Shown here: positions 32,278-41,880 of the stretch, piece by piece | How the letters are laid out: every line of letters starts with the position of its first letter | How positions within the stretch are numbered: the stretch's first letter is position 1 | From: Jackrogersella multiformis | Lineage: Eukaryota > Ascomycota > Sordariomycetes > Xylariales > Hypoxylaceae | Length of the DNA stretch: 64,000 nucleotides | Direction of reading: 5' to 3' | Assembly: GCA_902806575.1 (NCBI GenBank) | Contig: CADCXD010000011.1 | Span: 434,001 to 498,000 of the forward strand | Translations under genes and position numbers: made by a program | The notes under the pieces: model-generated | The model's database searches: none | Seen by the model: the letters and a program-made list of their open reading frames with translations, nothing else | Told to the model about the DNA's origin: nothing

Positions 32278-33827
32278 TGATGGCGATAAGCAGTGTATGA
32301 TGTAAGATACGGCCGGATATCATGGTACGTTTATGGGCTACCACCTGCATGGAAGGGATTATAAACCTCAATACGAACAAAATTAATGCAACACGACTTG
32401 ACTCGTATTAGATCGGCACGATGAAGGAGTGTCACTATACTGTTAGAACGCACTACAAGCGGCGTTACGTACAAGGCCAGAGCCTTATTGTTACCGGCTA
32501 GCACAACCGCATGATTTCGTAGTCGCAGGCCCCTTTCTATGGACACACTAAATGCTCCTTAGCTACGGGATCAGAGGGGAGAGATTTGAGTTTGCTTCAT
32601 GAAGGCCACCTTCAAATCGGCGCTCAGGTAGTTCGCAATAAACGCGGCGGCGAATCCCTAAAACCTCGATGAGGATAAATGGAGTGGGAGTGGGCGGTGA
32701 TATAAAATCTATATTAATGTGTAGGCTAGTAAATTCTAATCATCCATCAGGCAATAGTGATCCTTTAAAGTTAAGGTTGGTCTCTCCAGCACTCCCCAGG
32801 ACGATTTGCCTGCTTAGTGTCGCTTAGTATCTAGGAAGTAGCTAAGCGTTGAGCCTCGGAGTAAATTTAAGGGATAGTTGCAAAACAAAGTTAGGAAATA
32901 ATTAGGTTAAGATGAATAATAACTGTCGCTTAGTGAATAACTCGAGATTTTCGAGTTTTGGAGGGTTTGTTTGTTTTGTTTTGTTTCGTTGTATTTTTAT
33001 TATTATCCATTCCAGTCCACCGGTAACTAACCTGATCGTCACTCTCCCTCTGCCACGACACAGGCCTAGCGATACGGGTAATAGTGACATTGTTCCGCGA
33101 GGAGCTCTAAACCTATCTACCATAGATCGTGGTATCCTGTCTTAAGTGTATCCCTTCCTACCTGGGAGAAGTGGGGAGCACACCTCCAACGGGCCGAACC
33201 CCATTACGTCTAACGTCTAACCTTGATAAACTAGGTAGGCAGGCTTCTGACACCCTCTGAGCCCCTACCTAGATTAAGACTTATTTCCCTAACGGCTATC
33301 GAAATTGCAGTGATTACAACATCCTTCTTTTGAGGGCACATTCTCTCCCCCCTTTCTTGCCTTAACTATGTACTCTATGCTAGCTCCTAAAATTATAGGG
33401 GTACTCACTTCAATGGTCATATATTCACCACCGGTAACCGGCTAGTAAGTTATTCTTCCTCAACATAGCTTAGATACGCAAGAAATCGAGCTGACAGTCA
33501 CAAAAGAAAAAATGAAAGAGCCCAACATGACTGATCAGTGAACTTCGAGCAGGATCAGTTGTATAAACGGCATGGTCTTATAACACCTAAGGCTTCTATA
33601 AAGCCTCTAGCGTTACCGCTTTATAAGTCACTTGAGGACACGTCATAGTCAGAGGAACGAAGAAACTTAATATCAATAGTGTTTGTAATGGTAACCTCAA
33701 GTCCTAACTAGGGCACCATCGGCCTCAATCGTGCGTCAAGCTCTTCAGCCGATGTCGCAAAGGCTACCTAGTCACGTCCCCCAACAACACCCCGCAACAC
33801 AGAAAGAAAACGACGTCCTCGTCGTCT
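32278..33827. other. Intergenic region, 1.5 kb
   Basis: Nothing supportable as a gene; AT-leaning, with many stops in all frames. A T/G-rich stretch (TTTGTTTTG repeats) lies near 32965-32995. Confidence 0.6.
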
Positions 33828-34199
33828 TCAGAACCTCTTATATCTTTTTGTAGGTGTGTCAACATCTTCCTCATATGCAGACTCGTCAGCTACATCGTCG
33901 TCGCCGTCATCATAATGGCGAGGTGGTGTTTCTTCGTCGATGTATCTTTTGTCTTCTTGCGAGGAACGGACAGACTCTTGTCTGGGAATTTGTCGTGAAG
34001 AGCGGACTTGTTAGCGGACAGATTGCTGTCTGGATCGCTTGGTTGGTGTCAGAGTCGGTGGCTTGATTGGTGTAAATGGAGTGAAGGAGTCTTCCGTGTA
34101 CTTAGTCTTCTCAAGCAATTCCAATGCATCTGCCTGAGTGATTCGGAATTTGTCGAAGATGCATCGCAATGCGTACTCCGTATCATTCCACATCTTCAT
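33828..34199 (-). pseudogene. Short gene with a single in-frame stop
   Basis: From the ATG at 34199 the frame encodes MKMWNDTEYALRCIFDKF, a helical segment, then a Pro/Thr-rich basic region, and meets TAA at 34013-34011 after QQSVR. The same frame then stays open for 60 more codons, beginning QVRSSRQIPRQESVR and ending in an acidic tail (YDDGDDDVADESAY...PTKRYKRF) before TGA at 33830-33828. Both halves have coding-like composition and the QxSVR unit repeats on either side of the stop. A CAA to TAA change would explain it. No family is recognised. The true start may lie in an upstream exon. A functional short product or stop readthrough cannot be excluded. Confidence 0.5.
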
Positions 34200-35120
34200 C
34201 TTTTCTTCGTAGGTGGTACCTAATATACCAGTACACCCAACTGCTTAGTGGCGATCCTCTCGGCCACCCCTTCTTGAATGCGCCAAACATGCGGTCGGCA
34301 AGCGCCTTTGGTTTGAATGCAAAGTTGACACCAGAATGGCTGCAACACCACAGGGTAGTTTTGCTCAGGGCCACTCGCCATGTATACGAGATAGTTCTCG
34401 TTGGCGAGTGGCCCTGAGGGAAGCCATTCGGGTTTGAAGCCCCGTAGGATATACCTGCGGCGCGGTAGCGTCGCGCGAGGCAATTGTAAGAGTTATTGAT
34501 ACTGGGGGGCTTGTCCCCGGGTAATAGGGCCAGGGCCATACTGTGTATAGACTGGAAGAGGTTAGACTTGGTTGAAGTGAATTTCATTGTTCGGAGAAGG
34601 GATATAAATGATGGGTTGGGGAGATGGAGAGGTGATGTTGCAGCGGACAGCTCTCTCTTCACATTTCTGTCATTTCCTTTTCAGACACCAGGGAATTCCC
34701 CAAGCAGTGATGATGTTTGCCTCTAACTGGTATTGAATCACTTTGGGAGACAGGAAGAAGAAAATATTTAACTCGCATTATCGGTTTAAGGGTAACGGTG
34801 GTATGGCAAAATACAGGCACCCACGTTATGCACAATAATGGTTGTGCTGAATGGTGTATAGAGCCTTTGCGAAAAGCTAGCTTCAAATTTTTCACCTAGT
34901 TTGAATCAGGAGACAGGAGAACAATACTATTCTACATGAGAAAGCTTGCCGAGGGAATATATTGTCTCTACCTCGAGTATAAAGGGGATATTTACCTAGT
35001 GGCTAGGAATATTAGGTGTCAAGGGCACCCCATATATTTGGCTAGAGGCTCCAGTCGTCCTCTAGGTCCCGGTGGCACCGGCAGCTGCATTGCCGGCTCT
35101 GCTTGCAGAGCTGGCCGCGG
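34200..35120. other. Intergenic region with a strong inverted repeat
   Basis: Overlapping open frames on the minus strand at about 34183-34662 and 34220-34483 may be remnants of the same gene as 33828-34199. Neither gives a coherent exon chain, and both cross the inverted repeat at 34364-34418. The stretch 35030-35120 is GC-rich within AT-rich surroundings and abuts the next relic. Confidence 0.4.
34364..34418. repeat. 17-bp perfect inverted repeat with internal 6-bp inverted repeat
   Basis: CTCAGGGCCACTCGCCA (34364-34380) is the exact complement of TGGCGAGTGGCCCTGAG (34402-34418). Between them ACGAGA (34386-34391) pairs with TCTCGT (34396-34401) around TAGT, leaving a five-base TGTAT bulge. 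The whole could fold as one long hairpin. It is too short for a terminal-inverted-repeat transposon. Confidence 0.85.
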
Positions 35121-35478
35121 CTACGACTGCCGCTCCGCGTAGATATTGAGTGCCGTCTGCACCTGCGCGTAGTTCGAATTAGTACCTAACATGTACACAC
35201 TTACACGCGTATACGGGGGTAGTAGGAAGGTAGTAGATATGGAACTAACCCATGATTGGGGCAGGTGATGGTTCATTCTTGCATCCGGCAACTTTGTTGC
35301 GGTCTGTATGCGGTGATAATGGTTAGTATCGAATGGGCGTGTAGGGTGGAGAAGGAATAGGGGGACATACAGTCTTTGCAGGGCCATTCAATGGCAGCGA
35401 CGCCTAGAAGCGAACGACATTTCCGTCGCTCAACTTGACGTGGAGTCCAGCTCCCCCAAATGTCAAGGTTAAGATCAT
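35121..35478 (-). pseudogene. Relic of a short three-exon gene with an internal TAG
   Basis: An ATG at 35478 opens MILTLTFGGAGLHVKLSDG and is interrupted by TAG at 35406-35404 after NVVRF. Reading on, splice signals are good: donor GTATGT at 35370, an ACTAAC branch point and CAG acceptor (67-bp intron); then donor GTTAGT and GCAG acceptor (87-bp intron). Exons of 108, 54 and 42 bp keep one frame to TAG at 35123-35121 (ending QTALNIYAERQS). The product would be 67 residues including the broken codon. A competing frame through the first exon (DIWGSWTPRQVERRKC) is open without a stop and also splices onward, ending at 35062, so the real frame is uncertain. No family recognised. Confidence 0.35.
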
Positions 35479-35921
35479 CTTGTGATAGTGACTTTGAGGG
35501 TTTAAAGCTTGTCTAGATAGGGGAGAAGATGGTGATGTTGGTAGAAATGACAATGATGATTTTGTATACGTCCGAAGGACGTATATACCAAAGGATATAC
35601 CTATATAACGCGCATCAATGGCGCATTTGACGTCTAGAGTACCCCAAATTGCAGAGCTAGAGTGCTGGTAAATAGATAGGTGATTGGAAAGTAAGTAGGG
35701 GATGGTTAGGAAGTAAGTAGGTGATGGTGAAGTGGTATGATTTATCCAGTCACGATCAATGGCCCCTGAAAGGACTCATCGAACTAGACCAACTCGGTAT
35801 ATTGTTAGTTTTCTCCGTCGTTATCCGCCGTCTCTGTTGAAAGGGCTTCTTGTTAGTATAATGGGCGTTATTGGAATGACTGAAGATAGGTTATAAGTAT
35901 ATATGCTAATAGAAAACTCAC
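35479..35921. other. Spacer between two gene relics
   Basis: No independent gene. Contains the short palindrome TATACGTCC-gaa-GGACGTATA at 35565-35585. The interval 35834-35921 looks like an intron of the relic at 35922-36039 (GTGAGT donor, TACTAAC branch, CAACAG acceptor). Confidence 0.4.
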
Positions 35922-36039
35922 AGTTTGCTGTTGGCACCGCGGCATTGCCTCTCCACAGTATCTTCCAGAAGTCTGGTTAATTAGAGGTGTATCCCTTCCC
36001 ACGGGCACACGCCTTCAACAGGTCAAACTCCCGCCGGGT
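35922..36039 (-). pseudogene. Gene fragment with in-frame TAA
   Basis: The minus-strand frame reads TRREFDLLKACARGKGYTSN, then TAA at 35979-35977, then PDFWKILWRGNAAVPTAN up to a GTGAGT splice donor. The composition and the well-formed downstream intron make chance unlikely. No start codon is visible in frame, so an upstream exon must be missing or mutated. As at 33828-34199, the stop could come from a single C to T change in a CAA codon. Family unknown. Confidence 0.35.
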
Positions 36040-37756
36040 CTATCCCCCTTAGACATGGTAGACAAAGGCATACTTTTGTCTACCCCCTATAAGAGAACAA
36101 TGGGTTAGTTCTCAGTAGAGACCTTAGAGACGAAGAGTAACGTGAGGAAAGCCAGAAAGTATGCGTCCATAGGCCACATCACGCAGGAGTAAGTATTGAT
36201 TAGGGTGATGAATACTTGCAACTCGTTGTACCTTAATAAGGTGAAATTACGAGTCTGGAAGGCATAATGGATGTAGTAAGGAAAGAAGAAGGTGGGTTAT
36301 TTCCATCCAAACCTTTAGCAAGGGCTAGGCAGAGGAATTGGTGTTGTAATGAAGTACCTAGAATCACTACCTCATGTAAATACCTAAGTAGGTTAAGAAG
36401 TAGCGATAGGGAAGGGATTTTGAGAAGTAGGACAAATACATGTAGGTACACCTAGGTGATATGATCAGGCCAAAAGGGCAACGCAACGAAGCAACGAGAT
36501 TTGAACAGTAATGGAATGAAGTTCTTGCGATTTAATCTGTAACAACTTACCTTATTCAATAGGAGTGGGATTTTTGATGTGTTGACACCAAATAGGATTT
36601 TTTCTTTAACTCGAATGGAAATACCACACAGAAGGTGGTTTACTGAAGTATGCTGTCCACGTTGTGTCAGTCTGCTCCTTGACCTTGAAGGGGGTTTGTA
36701 CTGGGGACTCGATATTTTCCAAGTTATCAACAAAGAGAGAATCTATAGGTACGTACCTGTATAGGCTCAAGAACAATAATGAATACAAAGAAAGAGTATA
36801 ATATAAGAGTTACGGATGTTGTATGGGAAGTTTAGAAGATGTAGAAGTTGTAAGGTACCTAGGTATGGATGGGTCTGGTGTGCTCAGAATATATAGGAGG
36901 AAAGTATTTTTTCTGGTCACTTAATGTGGAAGATAAAGAATATTAATATTCCAGTGGAAAGTTTAAATCATATGAAACTTACCTAGGTAAATAGAATTAA
37001 GTTTGTGTCATCGTAAACCCTTAAGGTCGATTGATATAGCCGGAAGCTTCCACCCTTAATATCGTCAGGGGCTCGATTATGACAACAAGTTTTACCATAC
37101 TCGATATATTATTATACATACCTAGGTACCTACCTAAGTAATCTTAGATCTATATTTTAGTATTTTTAAAGCAATTAAAGTTAAACTTAACATAAAATAT
37201 GGAAGAAAATATCGTAAGAAGCTTACGTACAAAAAAGTGCCTAACTTACTAACTTCTAAAGCTACATCCACGCAATATATAGAAATAAAATTATAATGAT
37301 AAATGAAGAGTAAATTAGCAAATGAAAACTAAATTTAAATAATAAAAAATTACATCAACCGTATAGTATCATGTCAAAATTAAAAAATCATTAAAAGTCT
37401 CACAAAGAATTGTAGACACTCGATTAACAAAGACTGCGATGCCGCATATGGAAGAACCAAGGTTAAGGACAGCTCTGGAGCTATTACAAAGGGATCCAGT
37501 TTCCAGTGAAATTTACGCAACAGAGTTGAGAGACAAGCGCAGAATCAGCAATGTGTGCCAATGTATAAATGCGACTATATTAACCCTGTGCCCCTACAAC
37601 GCCAAAATAAGGAGAATGAAACGCCTATGTATATATTGGGTACCTAAGATATAGCGCTCAAGGGACCACTATTAGGGGTTACCGTGGTACTAGTTCTTGT
37701 TACTCCTTGACACTAAGTTAGATAAGCGAAATCCGCCGATATGGGTTCCTTTGTTG
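36040..37756. other. AT-rich gene-poor region
   Basis: No credible gene. A 10-bp inverted repeat GGTAGACAAA / TTTGTCTACC spans 36057-36084 with an 8-base loop. From about 36900 to 37420 the sequence is strongly AT-rich, compatible with a RIP-mutated remnant, though no source element is recognisable. Confidence 0.5.
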
Positions 37757-38119
37757 TCAAGGTTCATTCTCTTGTTCTTCATGTTGTATCTTTTTCAGTT
37801 CTTCGAAATCTTCGAGTAACTGTTTGACTTCCGGCAGTATGCTTTTCAAGTATTCCAACGAATCTTCGATTACCCAAGTCGTCTCACGATCATTGATAAA
37901 TAGGGGCAGAGCGATGTTAAGTTCTTCCGATACTTTGGGGATCCAGTCGAGAGCCGTATTTAGGAGGTCCTCCGTCTCTGTAGGCATTGTTGACCACATT
38001 GGGATGCTTTCGACGTATTCATCAAGTATCTGGATTGTATAGAAGAGGTCTTGTACATCTTCGGCGAGAAGCGTTTGGAATTCGGGGAATTCGGGGATCT
38101 GTAGTTCCGGATTCGCCAT
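37757..38119 (-). CDS. Hypothetical short acidic helical protein
   Basis: Single exon, 120 aa, beginning MANPELQIPEFPEFQTLL. Composition is acidic and leucine-rich with heptad-like spacing through EDSLEYLKSILPEVKQLLED, so it is probably all-helical. There is no signal peptide, membrane segment or recognised domain. It is the only intact-looking frame in the 33-40 kb relic zone, and its codon use is ordinary while the flanks are AT-rich. Could be a lineage-specific gene or a fragment of a larger one. Confidence 0.5.
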   Translation of the reverse strand: MANPELQIPEFPEFQTLLAEDVQDLFYTIQILDEYVESIPMWSTMPTETEDLLNTALDWIPKVSEELNIALPLFINDRETTWVIEDSLEYLKSILPEVKQLLEDFEELKKIQHEEQENEP

Positions 38120-40278
38120 GTTGAGAGAGAAGTCGAGAATGGATGCTTCGCAGGTTGCTTTTAGTTGTCTTCCCGTATTTATTGAGAAAACAATGCTGGG
38201 AAGCTGGATGCTGGCGAGATAGGAAGAAATGACTAGGTACCTAATGGGTTAACCTAGAAATTTTATATAGGAATTTCTAGACTCTGTAGTACTACATAAA
38301 ATCTCATGTTACTCATGAAGCCTGAATCTTGAAGTAATATCGGATGAATGGCATATCTACGATTCCTATTTGTATTAGTTCGTGATTCATTTAAAGCTCC
38401 TTTGGGAGTGAGCTGTGTATGGCGTATTAATGATTCTATCATCAGATTCTTCAACTTCTAGTCTTGGAGCCCTCCTAAGCCGCGTAGGTATCATTTTTAT
38501 GCAGTTCATGTATATCAAATATGGTAGGGTCCATTGTACAAGATAGTAACTGCTGAGTCATTCCGGTGGTGTGTGGGTTGGTTTTCCTTTCTCAGATTAC
38601 CGTGCCCCGTGAATAACACATTTACATCACTGAACTCAAGCAGCATTTAGCAAAGTCGCAGTCACATTCAATGAGTAACTGTCTAACTCGGAAATTGATA
38701 AAATGTATCACAACACAACTTGGAAGTCCGTGGTAGAGGAGGTGGACGTATCCGACGTGCGAAAACACACGTCCTACCCTTTAGATCACGCAGGCATATA
38801 ACTATTTATGGCCCTCAATAGGATAGATACATGTCCTCTATCGCCACTCTATAGCATCGCTAATTAGGTACTTTACCTATCTCGACACCTCACCTGATAT
38901 CGTTAACCCTAAAGAACTTCTGGATACCTACTATTCGTGCATTGAATTACATCCTTTCTAATTACTGCCCAATCCGCCTAGATTTGTTCTTCGTTCCCTC
39001 AGCCGTTGGCGCCGAAATCGACCTGTGCACCACACATTATCTAGCTGAAAAATCCTCGCGAGATTATAATACCCGTCAGATTCAAGCTGCTAGGAACTCG
39101 ACTAAGGAGCATAGCGAAGCCCACACCGTCAGAGGACTACCAGGTCTAGTACTGAGCTACTCTGAGGATCCAAGAATTGAGTTTTGCTACGGTTTTCTCT
39201 ACATCTGCCATGCCAGGTTGGCGCGAGGGTAACCGGACGCTTCACCGTGTTTACTTTGACCCCACCAGCCAAGAGCAGTACGCTGAATTGACCGAAGGTT
39301 GGGGCGCACCTGAGATTCTTGCTCCCATCCACGAGTCTTGGGATGCAATCGAACGGGATCGGGTTAATGATCAATGTCCTATCTTAGTTGATATGAGGAT
39401 TGCCGACATCATACTACAAGACGGAGAGTGAAACGACCAAATCCTGGCAGAAAGCACAAGAATGCGGTTAGGTGTCTTCGTGAATGAGCGACATGTCATA
39501 CTCTTGGATGGTCAATAATAAGGTAAATATTCTCTCAATCCTTAAAGTCGGGCCTGGGGATGCCAGACTGGTACCCATTGAAAGTAGAATTTACACCTAT
39601 GTGTCTAATTATTCATGAAGACGTCCAACGAGCTACCTAATTACAGACACTGCGATAAATAGTATGCTCAATCGTGTTCGCCTACGTAGTCTTCTCGCAG
39701 AATCTCAACTCGTTATTGCGGACAAGTGAGGGGATTCAGGGGCTAATTATACAGTGGGACTTTAGTGACTGACTAACCCCAACTTAGCGCTTCTTTTGGT
39801 CGCTGACTAAGCCAAATCAAATCAAGGTCTAAATGTCGTTAATTGAACATATTATTTCATCAATAAATTTTATTTAACTTAAATATAAATAGAGACTACT
39901 TCATTTAATGTCAATTATTAGAAATGCTCATGTTTGGCTGCCGTATTACTATCTACTACCTACCTACATACGAGGTGGTAGATTGGCCTCATTAGCGGAA
40001 TAGGGGCATGTTTGGTTCCGTCACCAAATCTCCTAACCGGCCCGGATATCCGTGTTTCGGGTAATCCGAATCTGGGAGGCGCTGCATGAGCCTCCGGGGA
40101 AACCTGGCCAGACGCATACTCAAAAGAATACAGGCAATCTACGGGGTGAATCTCTACTAGTTTTTAGGCTCAAATGTCCTCTAGGTACTTCGTAGAATAC
40201 TGGAAAGCGCATGAATGAGAATAGTGGGTGCTTCTGATTGGTGTACCTTTCCCCCTATTTAGGCTAATATGTTCAAAC
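38120..40278. other. Intergenic region with a possible gene remnant
   Basis: Apart from the weak candidate at 38942-39431 nothing is supportable. AT-rich around 39835-39930. The 3' end of the Cip1-like gene reaches it from the right. Confidence 0.5.
38942..39431 (+). pseudogene. Possible gene remnant (two overlapping frames)
   Basis: A frame at 38942-39232 and a second at 39210-39431 (MPGWREGNRTLHRVYFDP, then GWGAPEILAPIHESWDAIE and ending DIILQDGE) overlap in different phases. The second has protein-like composition but only 73 codons and no partner exon that I can join with confidence. Family unknown; a frameshifted remnant is one reading and chance is another. Confidence 0.22.
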
Positions 40279-41054
40279 TTAAGTGCATCCAACACGGGTC
40301 GAGCTGACGGCGATGTCATCGTACCAAAAGGTGTTAGTGTCTCCGCCATACGACTCCCACCCAAAGTAGATAGCGGTGGGCTTTGGCTTAACGGAGCTCC
40401 TCTGCCACTGGGCGGCGTTGCTGTTCGCGACACCCGCCTTGCTGGTAAGACCTCCAATAGCTTTGTCGTTCAACCAAGTCTCAATGGTGCCATCGGTACC
40501 GACGTGGTATTCAAAGCATTGCCAGGCGCCGGTGGGAAGAGCGGCGGAGGCTGAAATACCTTGCGGGGAGAGATCGGGAAGGGTGGCATCGTCGGACTCC
40601 CGGTTGTACATTAGAATTTTGCTCTGTCCACCAATGCGGAGATGCTTGTTGCTGCCCTGGGCAGAGTCAGGCATGGTGATGAAGGAGACATGAGAGTCAG
40701 TGAGGGCCTTGGAGGCTTTGCTAGAAGAGGATTGATATTAGTACCTCTTTTTAACACATTTAATTCTCCCACTGGGAAATCTTACACAAAAGCCCTGACG
40801 TAGACATCACCACTGGGGACTTTCGTTGTGCCGAAGAAAATGTGTCCGCAGAAGCCACCCGCGCCATCGACTCTTACGGAGTTCTTGCCGCTGTGGGCAG
40901 TCGTGCTATCAAGGCTTACTTTACCGCCCTGGTTGCAATCAGGCGCGTAAGTAGGCCATGCGGCCTGGTCCCATCCGCTCTCGAAGTCCTCGGAGACTTG
41001 GGCAAGGGAGAGAGGGACCAGAGCCAGAGCAAGAAGGACTGTCTTGCGGAGCAT
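40279..41054 (-). CDS. cip1: Cip1-like secreted protein (cellulose-induced; glucuronan-lyase-like fold)
   Basis: Two exons on the minus strand, 41054-40786 and 40720-40279, give 236 aa; the 65-bp intron (GTAAGA/TAG) falls after VYVRAF. The signal peptide is MLRKTVLLALALVPLSLA. The mature chain follows Trichoderma reesei Cip1 closely: DFESGWDQAAWPTYAPDCNQ, GFCGHIFFGTTKVPSGDVYV, KHLRIGGQSKILMYNRESDD, PTGAWQCFEYHVGTDGTIET, FWYDDIAVSSTRVGC. Cip1 is co-induced with cellulases and its structure resembles alginate/glucuronan lyases with weak lyase activity reported. Unlike T. reesei Cip1, this protein stops right after the catalytic domain, without linker or CBM1. A GGCTAA motif (XlnR/Xyr1-type) on the coding strand lies at 41361-41356, about 300 bp upstream, and a CreA-type CCGGGG at 41176-41181. 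Confidence 0.93.
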
Positions 41055-41880
41055 TGTGATAGATTGATGACCGTAGGTGGTAAATGAGGATTTGACAAGC
41101 AAGAAAATTAGTTTTAAGGAAAAGGGCGAGGGTAAGGTATTTATTTACTCAAATTCGCAAGCTAGGCTCCTCCCTCCGGGGTGGCTATATTGCTAAATGC
41201 GGAAATATTTTCCCGAATAGTAGGTGTGCACAGAATTGTATTCGTCCATTCAATTTAGCATTGTAGAAATGATATAAACTAGAGTCGTAATAAATATATC
41301 AAATCTTTAGTTTCAGCAGATACTTGCATAACCCTTAACCTAAAGATTCACCTCATTAGCCGGAAATGCCAATTTATATAGATGTCTTGCTCGGACGATT
41401 GTTCCACCAAATGTCACATCAATGACAGCAATAACTTTATGACAATTGTAGAAAAGGGGCCAAGAACTAAGAAGATCTAGGATAAAGGTTACTCATAAAA
41501 GTCATGTAAGTTTATGCCCCCTTCTAACATTTCACCTCCCCTGGTGTTCTTAGAAAATAGACTAAAATCTATTTCAAACGGTATTCGCTCTGGACTAAGG
41601 CCCTTCTCTTATAACCTAGCTGTCATTTACACCACATCTCCAACCCCGTGCTAGTGTCATGATTTGGTATTTATTTACTCATTGGTATTACAATACAAGG
41701 CATGCGTTGGTGCCATGTATGCTATCTACCTGCTACTGATGCCGCCAGCTAGAATCAACATGTCTGTATGACTCCTTATACTCCATTAACCTGATGCTCA
41801 TTCAGAATGTTTGCTATGTCCAACTGCAGAAACAGTATTGAAAACGCCTCCCCGGGAAAAGGAGTCAACGATCGTAATAT
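41055..41880. promoter_or_regulatory. Upstream region of the Cip1-like gene
   Basis: No gene. Candidate regulatory sites on short-motif grounds only: GGCTAA (minus strand, 41361-41356) and CCGGGG (41176-41181), which fit the xylanolytic activator and CreA consensus respectively. The far end adjoins the 3' end of the permease gene. Confidence 0.3.
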
